DNA of 64,000 nt from positions 32,712,756 through 32,776,755 of the forward strand of contig OZ026834.1 in assembly GCA_964023205.1 (NCBI GenBank). The letters run 5' to 3'. Shown piece after piece: positions 47,019 through 59,900 of the stretch. The notes under the pieces are model-generated. The model was not told the DNA's origin and did not search any database. It was given only the letters and a program-made list of their open reading frames with translations. Both the position numbers and the translations under genes were made by a program. Numbering within the stretch: the first letter of the stretch is position 1; each line of letters begins with the position of its first letter. Source of the stretch: Lutraria lutraria. Its lineage: Eukaryota > Mollusca > Bivalvia > Venerida > Mactridae.

Positions 47019-49640
47019 CACAAAAATGATAAAAATAGACAAGATGGTGCTATATCAAAATTACCTGAAAAGTAATTAATTGTAGTCATTTATGTGTATC
47101 AAAACCACATCGAATGAGTATAAAGTAAACTTTTTTAAAAGGAAGTCCGGTTAAACTCGTTGCCCAGGTTCTGTTTTTAGATTTGGCTGTAATCAGCTGA
47201 TCATCAATACATATTCTGTCCATAACTGTTCACGTGCCAAATTGTTTTAAATATGTATTATCCAAAACATATAGACTGTGATTGATGCAAGTTTTGTTAT
47301 ATTTTTATTTTGTTAAGACTTCGTCATAGCGGTATATATATAAACATATGTACAATGCATATATATACATTGTATACATATATATGTATGTACATGTAAG
47401 TGTTCATGTTTCCTTACGTTTTTAAATAATGTATTCTATTATTCTTGCTTTACTGTTCTATATCATTATAGACTCTAGGGATTTTTACACAACAGTGTTT
47501 TAACATCGTATACACCCTGAATCTATTGTAAATTCATTTTTGTCAATTGAATATAATAAGTTGACAAGTGAATAGTAGCAAAAAGAAATTGATCAGCTAC
47601 CTCACATACAACCAGCGTAGGCCTACTGTTATTACATTGCGTCAGAAATTGACAGTTTCCCGGAAATATGAACATGACCGGAATTTAAACCGGCAATAGT
47701 CGAATTGATATGCATTAGACTCTTGGAGCAGTATGAATTAGAATGTGACTTTGTTTTTACATTATTTTATTTATTCTCACATCAGTTGTTTAATCATGTA
47801 TACTTGTTAATATATTATATTGTTACTGAAATAAACAGATTTATTTTTCCTAAATCCTTGTTTATTCTAACTTTCGTACGTCGGATCAACTGTTTGCTTG
47901 TATAATACCATACATGTCTTGGTTTATTTTGAAACCGATCCTGATCAATTTACGAATACTGGGAAGTAAATACTCGTATATAGTAAAACAATAACCGATC
48001 ACGGTGTACACCAGGTCACGTGTTATCTACATATACAAATGTACATTAATAATAGATCTATATTCGTTTATTTGGTCTTACAACAAAGTGAATTCAAGCG
48101 ACAATTTTCTCCTGACAGTTCATTGCCGCGTATGAATACAAATGTAAAATAAAAATATGGGTGTGATGTGTCCCATGTAGAGGAACGTCACGTGCTACGT
48201 CACGTGCTACCCACATCAACTTGTGAAACATCGAACCTTTGAATGTTGAGAAAGAAACTACTTTAACATTTGAACTGCAGTAAAACATATGACATGACGA
48301 CATATGCAACTCAATGTATACATAGACAAATACTTTAATTATTTCGTTTTCCGTTCAGGTTTACATTGGTTTAAACTGGTCAAATAACAGCTGTTGATGC
48401 AGCTTAAATTTATGCTTTGACAAACCTTTAACACAAGAACAATCTAATAGCATAAAACTGTTATTATGATATACATGAAAGATTTTCTTTGAATAATTTG
48501 GTGTGCATATTGATAGGTCGATAGAAGTCCCTTAATTAATGATGTCTCAGCTTCCCTCCCATGTGGTGGTTATCACGCTGCCGTAGGAGCCAGTGTAGCA
48601 TAAAATTTTGACCCCGTTGAAAAATGACCCATTCTAGAGATCGTGTTCTCTTTAAGTAACTGCAGTTCCAGTGGGCTGTATTCTAGTGTTTCCTTCACTT
48701 TTTAGTTCACCTGAGCATGTATAGTGCTCGGAAAGCTACTAGCAGGTCCGCAGTTGGCCAAGGTTATTAACACTCGTGGTCATATTTTTTATTGAATCTT
48801 CATTAAACCTTTTCAGATTGTTCGTCACAATGATATCTCGTATTTGTACGAACATGGGTCTTCTAGGGTAAAAGATAGGTCACAAGGTCAAATCCCGGGA
48901 AAACCTTAATTGTTAAAGTAATTTTTAAACCTTGTCAGGATGTTTGTATCTATAATAACTTGGACAAAAAAAACAAAAATAAGGTTGCCGGGTCAAATGA
49001 CATGTTTACTTTGATAACACTGTAGACACTGCAGATTTTGTATCAAATCTTGATGAAATTTGCTCAGAATAAATGTATGTATTGGTGATTTCTAGGTCAG
49101 CGTTATGCTCTGGCCTAGTTAACCATTGTTATGACAGAGAAGTTGCAACGATATGAAAGAAGTCACAGTCTTTTCTCAAATGAGCGAGTATATGAAAAAC
49201 ACTGGCATAGCTTCCTCTAGGCATGTGTAGGCCCTACTCTTTTTTAATTCTGACAAATGAAAAAAAATAATAGCAAAAACGCAATAAAGTGAAGGGGTCA
49301 GGGGCCGGGAGAATAGATGATCCAAGTACCCAGAGCGTTAACTAACATCAATGTATGCTCTTATGCATTTATAACATCTTCTCTTTACTTCAAGTAACAC
49401 AGAGTTTATCTTAAAGAAAAAAATATGGGGGCATACCCTAGAAAGGTGTCTATACACATTATTTTAGCGCAAGCTACACCCCTGGTCGCCATGGCTCTCT
49501 TGTTTTTCTTGACAGGACTGTCCACTTAATAACTCAAATAATATGCATAGTTTACAAATCTCGTAAGAAACATTGCATTCACTCAGACTGTAATACTAGT
49601 AGTCGGTATTCCAATACCGTTTTTATTAAATTATTAATAG
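47019..49640. other. 3' UTR and repeat-bearing intergenic interval
   Basis: It starts with the 3' UTR of the Dispatched-like gene (AATAAA near 47830). From about 48.7 to 49.25 kb it carries an interspersed repeat beginning 'tagttcacctgagcatgtat' and holding 'ggtcacaaggtcaaat'-type phrases, of a kind widespread in mollusc genomes. No gene was recognised. Confidence 0.5.
48695..49250 (+). mobile_element. Mollusc-type interspersed repeat
   Basis: The opening 'ttcacctgagcatgtatagt' and repeated 'ctaggtcagcg', 'ataggtcacaaggtcaaat' phrases match from memory a dispersed repeat abundant in bivalve sequence. No open frame. A shorter relative of its start is near 18128. Confidence 0.5.
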
Positions 49641-49750
49641 CGACAATGGCAGTTACTCCCCTTAGTTTTATTCACGCCATTTGCAATATTAGAGATTTCC
49701 TTAGGAGTTTGCGTCCTTGAATCTTTGGGTTGCTCCCTGGATCGCTACAG
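49640..49750 (+). promoter_or_regulatory. CEBPZOS: Probable 5' non-coding exon / promoter region of CEBPZOS
   Basis: A clear donor (cgctacag|gtaaac at 49750/49751) pairs with the acceptor catttcag at 50571-50578, which lies 13 nt before the CEBPZOS start codon. The start of this exon is not determined. This is inference from splice signals. Confidence 0.4.
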
Positions 49751-50591
49751 GTAAACATCTCATGGTTGCACATTATTTATTTTATTCCCAGTCTGAATTT
49801 ATTAGTTAAGTTTTATTTGTCAATAAATAATGCTTTATAATACGACTGCCATAGATGTTACTATGTAGTTTGTAGGATAGTTTTGGCACAGGAGATTGAA
49901 ATTATGACTCAGAATAAAGTTAACATATAGCCTCGCACTATTAAGCTATATATATATTATATATACATAAATGAGTGATTTGTTGTAGCAAGTGACATAT
50001 GGATAAAATTTCAATCTCCTGTGGTTCTGGGTCCCATAACTAAATTGGTCTTTTTCATTTCGTCTGGTTGACCATTTTATGAACTGCAAAGTAATGCACA
50101 TGTATCATCGTCAAATACCTTCGACTATATGTAGGATGGAGTTCTCTGCAATTGACAATGTGCATTTGCACCTGATTCACAATATTTGTTATTAAAGTGT
50201 ATAGAAATGGCAAAATTAGTTGTTGCAGCATTTCTTTTGGATACTGTTAGCAAAATGATGACCTGGAACCTGAAAATAAGTTAATTAGAACTTTGTGTTA
50301 TATATGCAACTATGCAGATTAAGAATGATTGTTTTATTGGCTGAGATCATCGCTTTTTACATCTTATTAGCTGAGTGTAATAGGTTTCTTAGTATCCCTC
50401 CTGCACAGTTACTGTGAAGAATTAGAGCAGTAGGCATGTTGTCTATTAACCATATAGTCATGCGAAAAGTGATTAATAATTGTGACATGAGCTGAAATTA
50501 TTGTGTAGATAGCATTGACTTCTTCCATTTATTGTGTATGCATTTAGATGTTCATTCTACATTTGGTATTCATTTCAGAGATTGAAGTGTG

Positions 50592-51978
50592 ATGATTAAC
50601 AAACCATATAGGGGACCACCATCATTCTGGTCAAAATGGGGCAAGATAATCTTAGCTGCTGAACTTACACTTGTGGCTTATTCATTTCTTATATATTCCA
50701 AGTTAAACAGATCTGAAGGCAAATATTTTTCTGCATCTTAGGTCATCCTTAAAACGATATTTGTATGCTTGTACTGGAACAAAGAGATTCATTTTGTTAT
50801 GTCCCCATATCGATAGATCGGGGGCATATTGTTTTTGGTCTCTCTGTTTGTCTGTCTATTTGTCTGTTTGTACTAAACTTTAACCTTGCCTATAAGATCA
50901 AATACTTGCACCTACATTCATCAAACTTCATACGTATAGTGTAGGTTCCTCATGACAACCTCTACAGGACCTGTGCATTTTAAGGTCAGTAGGTCAAAGG
51001 CCAAGGTCATCCAGAGGGGGCTAGTGTTTCAAAAACAGATCTTGTTATCACTGAGAATAGGTAAAAAATGTTTTGATGGATTTTTTTTGGAATTGCAAAC
51101 CAAGATTTTTTTAAAAATTGTTCATCTTATGCCCTATGGTGCCAAATTTTGTCTGTCCCTATAATTTATATTTTATAAATTATTTTGCAGCCTTTAGATA
51201 CCAGTACTCTCAAAAGCATCCCAAAATTTTATCAGGTGAGTAAATGCTTTGTATGCATTATCAACATTAGGTGGCTGTAAACACAGGATTGACTGTTGAT
51301 TAGATATTCAGTGAATGTTCTGCTGAGTAATAAACTTCTATATCAACTTAAAATGCCAAATACATTTGATGTTTTTGCGGAACCTAATAATATTTCTGTA
51401 TCACACGCAATTTCCGAAAATACAGAACACTATAGCCAATTGGAAAGGATGAAAATGCCATACTTCAATTGGCCAAAATGTTTTATTATTTAAAAGGAAG
51501 TTATTTGGATTATTACAGTTATTAAAATGTGTAATACTGTTTGTTTTTCAATTTGTTTGTTCGGAAGGTTAGGCTATTTTGTATGATCGGGATTTTTGTT
51601 TCAATTTATTTTCTGACTGGATCTTGTTTCAGCATTTTTAATATGAAAATTCCTAACACGCTTAAATGTAAGAAAAGTCTTGAATATGAAGGATTTTTGT
51701 TACTTAGGAATATTAAGGCTGTCATATTTGGACCAAATTTCTCTACAAAAGTGTATCTATTTTGAAACTAAATTTGTGACAACTTAAATCTGATATAGAA
51801 AACACCTCAGTGAACATTTATGTATTGTATTGTAATCTTGTTCTGATTTATTCTATCTAACAAATTTCTCTGTTATTTTGTAGCTTTTTATCAAGTGGGT
51901 GAAACATTGGGTGATCTGGATACAAGACAAACAGATCAAGAACACTGGAAAACTTTTGATCAATCGAAAAATGATTGA
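50592..51978 (+). CDS. CEBPZOS: CEBPZOS orthologue, small mitochondrial membrane protein, 88 aa
   Basis: Exons 50592-50718, 51191-51235 and 51884-51978 (TGA); 267 nt. The protein has a basic N terminus, one TM helix (IILAAELTLVAYSFLIY), then FRYQYSQKHPKIL and a Trp near the C terminus (EHWKTFDQSKND). This matches the layout of the vertebrate CEBPZOS product (about 80 aa; Lys-rich start, one helix, 'FR..MS.KFP.IL..YY', 'WL.SKN'), reported as mitochondrial. Exon 1 appears to end at a GC donor (CTGAAG|GCAAAT); the phase fits exactly and no in-frame GT alternative was found. AATAAA at 52818-52823 could end the transcript. It runs tail to tail with the ZNF106-like gene. Biochemical role is poorly known. 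Confidence 0.85.
50798..51010 (+). mobile_element. Interspersed repeat in CEBPZOS intron 1
   Basis: Begins 'gtccccatatcgatagatcg' with 'gggggcatattgtttttgg', passes a TCTG/TTTG-rich stretch, and ends in 'aaggtcagtaggtcaaaggc'. This resembles another dispersed repeat frequent in molluscs. Non-coding. Confidence 0.45.
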
Positions 51979-54900
51979 GTCTCATTACTTCTTCTGATAA
52001 CACTAGACCAAATAACTATTTGTGTGGAAAACTGCACCATAAACACTTGTCATGTTGTGAAGAAATGAATTAGAAGAATATGCCATGTTTGTGATTTTTT
52101 GTATGAATAGAGAAGATCAAAACTATTATTTCAAAATGTGAAATGTTTGTGACACATACATTAAATGATACATTTTGACATCTTGTTGAACTCAGGTCGG
52201 TACATTTGTACTTCAAAGTGTTTTGTGTATATAGCTGTACTATATGTTACTAGTTTTAACACGATCCACCAGAACTTCATATGGAATGTGATATTTATGT
52301 CATTGAAATGATTGTTAGATGCTTTTGGGTAATTCACATTTTTAAGAATTTATTGCATAGTCTTATATCCTGCTATATACCAAAAATCATCTATTTTGAG
52401 ACGAGTAAGTTTGGTAGCTGTGCTTTTAAATGAATGGGTTTGATATAATTTTGTAGATCAATCTTTGTTAAAATGTGATAAATACTTGTACATGCACTTT
52501 GTGTAGATTAATTTGTTGTAGAAGTATTTCACATTAGACTCAGTTTTCATTGTTTTTACTAGAATGGCTAATTCATTGGGGTAGGTCTTGTAAAAATCAT
52601 CAACATAATGATGTGGGTTTTGCTTACTCAAATTGATGCTGAATATCTCAGAATTATTATATATGGGGATTTTGATTTCTTGGATAAGCCATTCGACAAA
52701 ATTAAATCATCAACTGAGGTTACTGAAACTAAGTGATCATTGATATGTGAAAACTTGACTGTGATTATGTGCTGGTTTGTTATGTTTAGTTTTATGCACA
52801 ATAATTACTGTAAAGTAAATAAAATATGAGTTTATTCTTATAAAGATTTTTATGATGAATTACATGTAGTTTTAATTATGCACCCTTAGTTTTGTAAATT
52901 TGACACTTTCGTTGGAGAGACATAAATCAGACTTGACAACAAGGTTACTAATCTATGTGAAGCAATCTTGAAATATGCACACTGGTAGTCACTGGAGAGA
53001 CTTAAATAAATGAGATGCATCTTAATCTGAAAAACAGCCACCTCTTTGGTCAAGTGGTCAAGGTCACTGACTTCAAATCACTGTAACCTCTAACTGATAG
53101 AAGGTCGTGGGTTCGAGCCCTGCTACCAACCATGTCTCTTTATGCGGGAAAGTACTGGTAGGCAGTTACTTAAGAAGGATGGGAGTCTAGTACTGGTTCT
53201 TCCCAGGAACGATAGGTGAATTGTCTACCTTATATGACTACTGTTCAAATGGGGCATTAAACTCAACCAAACAAGACAACTGAAAAACAACTCAGCATTA
53301 TTCCAAATAAAACACGCTAAAAAACATAATAATCACTTTTATTGTCTCAGAAAACAGTTTTCATCAACAACTAGTTGAATGATAATGATAAATCAGCAAG
53401 AAGCACAAATAACACATTTATATTAAAATGTGTCAGACTGACAAACAAGGATAAAATGCTGGTAAAAGACTATATTTTGACACATTATGGGAGTATACAT
53501 GTTAATACAGTGTAATAAAAACCACCTGGGGCCAAAGTGTAACATCCCTTTTTTGTCTACAACAAATTCATTAAACCTCATTTATCAAAATGAATTTAAA
53601 AACACCATCAAATTACATGAATTTGTAAGATAAAGAACACTCTGAATTTATCAACTATGCCATGAAAATATCTTTAAAAAGTTAAATCAGTAATGTTATC
53701 AATACTAAAAACTCAGTAATGTTAATCACTAAAAACTGACTTTTGAAACCTGGTAGCTACTGTAGCTGAGATGCACAAGTCCCCAAGAAAAAAATAATAA
53801 AATCATTCAGATGATAGCTCATAATGGAAAGAAAATTAAGAAATAAATGCAATACAGAATATAAGGTGGTCAGTTTGCATTTTGATTAAGAAGTCAATCA
53901 TAGGCTTAACATGTCTTGTTTTCTCCTAATGAACAGAAAATGAAGATTTTTCATGAAATTGGAAGACAATTTAACGATCTAAAAGATTAACTAAAATGAA
54001 AACATGGTTGTCAAGTTGGAACAATGGACATAATTTGTAGCAAAACAATTCCAACACACGGACGGACATTTCTACGTAAATATTAAAACAACAAACAAAC
54101 AAAACAAAATGTATAACAAAGGATACATCAATATCCGTCTACACAACTCGAGCATGTGAAATAGTGGAATTTCTTATATCATCAAACTCACCGAAGAAAA
54201 TAGAACATTATTTTACAGTATCATATTCTTCTATGTAATTATCACAAAATTATTATCAGAAATAGATAAAATACAGTATTTCATAATTCAGTAAGACAAG
54301 ATTATAGTGAACTAAGATACAGTATGAAGAATTGAAAACAGTTAAGTATTAACCCCCCCCCCCAAAAAAAAAGCTATCCCTTTTTATGGTATTGTTATGG
54401 ATACAGAGGAATGGTTACAATGAAGTTGTTATTCAGGTCCCCAGAAATTCACTATAACCATGTTCTACTGTAACAATTTTTCAATGCAATAATTACAAGG
54501 TTATTTACATTTGGCGAGTCATTCACTGGATGATAACATCTGATAAGCCTATACATTATCACAAAGGCATATATCACAAAACAAATTTATAAGATAAATC
54601 ATAGGTTGGAAAGTGTACAAAAATCCCCATTAAACAGTAGGAGCCTAAGAAAGAACAGTATCAAAATTGATCTCTGTGTTAAGAAGTAGAGATTGCAAGT
54701 AACCAGCAAATTCTCCAGGCATATCTATACACACTATTTTATCTACAAATGAAATGTTAAGTTATATGTCTGAAAATCGTAGAATCAATCTAAAAGCAGG
54801 AGTGTGAAAGAAGGCTGATCAGAGTGGGGGAACATATTTTTGTCACAGTGCGGAATATAACCAGTGTAAACACAGTCATAACAATGTGTCAACACTTTCA

Positions 54901-56992
54901 TCAATGAGAATGGACTACCCAGCTCCCAACAGTGCTCTCCTCCCACCATCCTACTTAATGTGAAAATCTGCAGAAAAATCACAGCCCTGGTATTGGAACA
55001 TAGGTTGTTCGGAATTAATATTAATTGTTTGCGAACATCAAACTACTAACATAAATTACTACCACTACAAAGGAATGCTGAAATATCACCTCAAAAATTA
55101 CTATAACAACTAAATCTCAGTAAAACAATATAAGAAATAAGAAAAAAAATAAATAAAAAGCTTTGAACACAAGTGGACTAACTAGATTCTAATACAGTTG
55201 TATATGGTTATTTCTGCAGACATGTTTCTGCGTCTATATAAAGCTGACTTGTTCTTAGTTTGTTTTATAATTCTGCATTGTGACACAAAGCAAGGATCAA
55301 TTTCTACACTCTATTTTGTCCATCCATTATCAACTGAAACAATTCAGAATGATTCTCAGTACAAGAGAAACCACTGAATCAGCTGAAACCATTTCCCCAC
55401 AGAAATAACCACATATACAGTATAGTAGTCCGCTATATCTAGGCAAGAATTCATCAAATATGGCAGAGTCAATACAGATATGAGCGTGGAGTTAGTTATC
55501 TAAATTAATATCAATAAAACAAAACACCAATAAAATCAACTACTTCTACAATACTGATCAGACAAGTTTGATACCTAAGGCACTTAAAAATGAAACAACA
55601 TGTCAAATGGGCCACTGTTCAGTCATGTTAAAGGAAATCCAATAATTCAGATTTCATCTTTTTAGGAAAATCTAGGATCATATGATGACTTTACCAGCTG
55701 ATACAGAGGAGAAGAACCATGACTTACACTGACCTGCAATCTAGCTGGACATATTTCCTATATATAAAATTTGTCTCATCCCATGTGGGATTAGATCTTA
55801 CAGCAGTGAAGTGTTGACAATACTATGTACAATCAATGTATGTGTAAGATTTCAACGTTTTTACTTACTGATACACTTGTCAGGTCTTTAAATGAATAGG
55901 AAATATACATAGTTAGCCACACAGGACTTTATAGAACTATATTTTCATAATAAAAAATAACATTTATTTTTTACACAGTGTTCAATATGACATTTTGTAT
56001 GACTATATTTTTATGATGACAAATCTGGAGCTGAGCCCCTTTACTAATGGGTAATTAAATAAACCGAGCATCAATGAAAAAATATGAAATTCCTGAATGA
56101 CAACTGAAAGTTAAAAAATCTTACTTTAATGGCATGTTTCCATAATAAAAGAGTCATGAAGGCCCTGCGTCGCTAATCAAAATAAATGAATATCGGTGAA
56201 GATTATTCATTGGTTCAAGAAAAGACAATTTTTGTAGTTATTTCTATGTTTACCTCTAGTGAGCCTCACCATTGTTGACACCAGAGTATCAACCTACCCA
56301 AACTAATGGCTCCATTTGAACCTTGGTTCTGGTGATCTTGAATTATAACTGATATTTCTCAGAACAAAAATGTTATCAATTACTTTCCCAAAAGAACAAT
56401 AATTTCGAGCTTTGCGATAAATGCGAGTGAGTAAATCATGTATATGTTATATGCTGTAAAATTTTCATCTGTGAACAAAAATGTTCATCCATGTGATAGT
56501 ATCCTGAATGTCAACTATATTGGTGGTGAGTGTTGTACAAAAATACCCTGTACCATAATGGTCTCAATTTTTGGTCAGAATATGCTGTAGAATATGTTTC
56601 TGAAAATGAATAAAATCAATATTAATTCTTTTGTTAAATGACATACCGGTACATAAAACGTGACTAGCATGCTTACCTGTGTAAGGTAAATTTGATAACG
56701 TTATTGGCAGATTATGGTTAACTGAAATTACTCATCAGTTGCGATTTTCAATAAAAGATACATCCATTATTTGATCATTGCTAACAAAGTCTTTTTAAAA
56801 TTGAAATACACATGTCCATAAAATTAGCAATAAAATAAATAAACACAAATGTGTTACTATAAAAAATGGCCATCTCAACTACTTAAAGCTTTTTTTAGTA
56901 GAAAAATGCGCAATACTGAGACTAAAGTTTATTCTGATGATATAGGAATTCGGGTGAGATTTCATTATTTTTGAAACATTTAAAGAACTTAC
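51979..56992. other. Convergent 3' interval: CEBPZOS 3' UTR and ZNF106-like 3' end
   Basis: Contains the CEBPZOS 3' UTR up to about 52.85 kb, a SINE at 53037-53280, and about 3.6 kb that should hold the last coding exon and 3' UTR of the minus-strand ZNF106-like gene (minus-strand AATAAA near 53338). I could not find the second His pair of the last C2H2 finger. An 11-C run is at 54353-54363. Confidence 0.5.
53037..53280 (+). mobile_element. tRNA(Leu/Ser-type)-headed SINE
   Basis: The head 'tggtcaagtggtcaagg' (A box) with 'cactgacttcaaatcact', a long variable arm, and the B box 'gggttcgagccct' fits a class II tRNA. A non-tRNA body follows ('gcagttacttaagaaggatg') and the end 'gggcattaaactcaaccaaa' with an AAAC-rich tail. 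Mismatches rule out a working tRNA. Confidence 0.7.
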
Positions 56993-59900
56993 CTGTCTAT
57001 CCTCATTCTTAGAATATGTATGAGAACAACTCAAATATGAACAATAGGATTTCTCTTTGTTTAAATGTTCAGACATAACATGTAACTTGAAGTGATGGAA
57101 TACACTAAACTGTAGACTACATGCACCAAACTGTGGAATAAAGAAAGATATACTGATGGCTAAAATCTGTTTTCATAGTTCATTTTATACAGCAGTGAAG
57201 TTAGATAAAATGTCATTACATTGATAACTTGTGGTAAATGTATGATGCAACAATAGATGCCAAATGGTAATACATCCAACTCCTAATCAACTAGCCTTTT
57301 GTTAATGATTCTTGTACACAACACATCACCTCATCATGGTAAGTTACTAAAAATACCCCCTATACATGTATTTAGATAATTATCTCTCAACATAAGTCAT
57401 ATATATACTTAATCCACAATTATGGTGATTACATTGTATTCATCAAAAGTGGGTTAAACATCTATGTAGTCAAACACTTTAAAGATGAATACTACAAATC
57501 ATGTTTTCTAATAACTTTACCTTACAAGTCCATTTGTTGAGTTTATCTGTATGTAAAGCTTCGACACTTCCATCCCGTTTACCCAATATAACCAGCTTAT
57601 CATGTGTTATACCGCAAGTAATCACAGACTTTCCATTACCCTGTAATACTTCACCGGGTTTCAAATCCTGTAAAATACATCAGTATGCATGGTCATACAA
57701 ACAGTTCTATAATCAATATTCTAATAAATCAGGACTGAACATTAATTAACATGGATGCAAATTTTCTTTCATTTAATACCAATGAAATGCAACATGAACT
57801 TCAATCGTATTGATAACTGACTTGATCCCTTCGAAGGCTTTATGAATAAATATCATTACAAAGTTTTCACAGAAACATTACATCTCTTTACAACATTAAA
57901 GTCCCATAAGCATATACATTTATTGGTCCTAATAGTCTCTGTTTGTTCTATATCAGAAGAATCCTGTGTGTTTTCCTCCCGTGCAAACTTTATGGCAAGA
58001 AAAAATGTTTTCAAAACCACTATTGTATTTTTTTCAATTTCATTGCAAAAAATACTATTTTTAGAACAGCTGTGTTTTCCAGCAGTCATATTATGCACAC
58101 GGCATTAAGTGACGTCACGCGCTCTATATATTTCAAGTTTACAAAAGCAAAATTCACAGTGAAATGAGTGTTTTTAGAAGAAAAAGGGCTTGTTTCCTTG
58201 GTAATAATTATCTTGGGATAATATCAGCAATTGTTTGTTTTTTGCATATATTTTTTATAGCAAAAAGCTCATGGGACTTTAATACTTATGAATAAACCAG
58301 ACATCATGGTATTACTTCAAGGCTCCATATAGTGAATATTTGTTTAAAAGAGCTTTCGAAAGATAAGCACACTTTCTGTGTTCTAAAGAAGATTTCGGCG
58401 ATATGGCCTTCTACTTGAACATCTAGCGCCCGTTACTTTTTGTCATTCTATAAAAGAATTAACACCAAAGAATTTGTATTATTCTTGAATACAGCCTGCT
58501 ACAATTTAAATAATGAAGCTTGTTATTCTGAATCTATTGGAGAACACTGACTTTTCATTTCCACAATAATTTTCATCTGGAAATATTTTTTTACATTAAA
58601 TATAGAATTACTTACAAAATTGTAAGTCCTAACAATATTATCACAGCCTACAGCATATATTGTACCACCATCATACCAGGTATGTGTAATAGGCTGATTT
58701 CCCATGGACATCTTCATTAATTCACCAGTCTGAAATGTAGATAACAATTTGATCATAAATGTACTTTCAGCATACGAAAAACTTGATGGTATGAATTTTC
58801 AGCGCACAAAACTTAAGGTACAAATATTCAGCGTACAAAATTTAAAGGTATGAAATTTCAATTTTTCAGGCAAAGCTTCAGGTTAAGTTGGAATGAGACA
58901 AAGGAGTTAAATATTTAATTTTGTTGGGAGAAATCTAATGAGTATTAAAATGGACACTTATCTAAACACAGCAAAAAACCTTAATTTATAATTGTCTATA
59001 GAAATCTAGCCCAACAGAAAATCCACATTTTGTCTTTCCCAATATTGACCTGTTTGGTTGTATGTATATACATATGATAAATGTGTTTTTGGTCCTCTAT
59101 AATATACAGGACTGAAAGAATTTCAGAACTTACTGTACTGGAATGAATCATCATAGTTTGATCTGTTCCACCGCTAATAACTTTATCACCAGATAGCTGT
59201 GTAATACAGAAACACTAGACAAATATAATTTCAGTATACCCTACAGAACATTTTAATATACCCTACTGAACAAAAGACTACAAAATCTTGATAAAATAAA
59301 CCCTTAGAATATCACCCTTTGATATACGATCATTTATATACAGTAATATACATTTGTATTACCACCTCCTTATAATATTGAGCACTTATTTTTGGATCTA
59401 GTTTTCTATATTTCTCTTTATTTTAACTTGAAAATGAGACCTTCTCAATATTATGATCCTTTTTCATGTCTCAAAAAGGTGGACTTAATAATGAGGTTTT
59501 ACTGTAGTCTGTATACATACATATCTATACATTCACTGAAACTCTTTATCTTGTTCGAAACATTTCATGCTTGGAATCACAGACAGCCTGCGTATAACAT
59601 AGTTTCCCAACGGACCCTCCGCTACCTAGTTACAGTGTCTTTGGGGGGGGGGGGGGGGGGGGGGGCGTCTATGTCTTATGCTTGGAATAGGAAAGTGTAA
59701 CACTTACCTGTAGACACAGAGGAGGTTGTGTATGACCCTCTAACATCGTAATTAACAAACCAGTGATAGCATCAAGTACATAGATAACTTTATCAGCTGT
59801 CGCCAAACACAACATCTTTGTCATACCAGCACTGGTACATTTAATACTGTGAATACTTGACGTAGTACATGAGAAATTGTTCAATTCCTTATCAGTCTGT

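Noticed and set aside
51296..51765. Open frames inside CEBPZOS intron 2
   Set aside because: They fall between exons 2 and 3 and show no similarity or codon signal; intronic.
54785..54982. Minus-strand 65-codon frame as the last ZNF106-like exon
   Set aside because: It has an acceptor and compatible phase but supplies no finger-like His pair in the expected place. Left unassigned.
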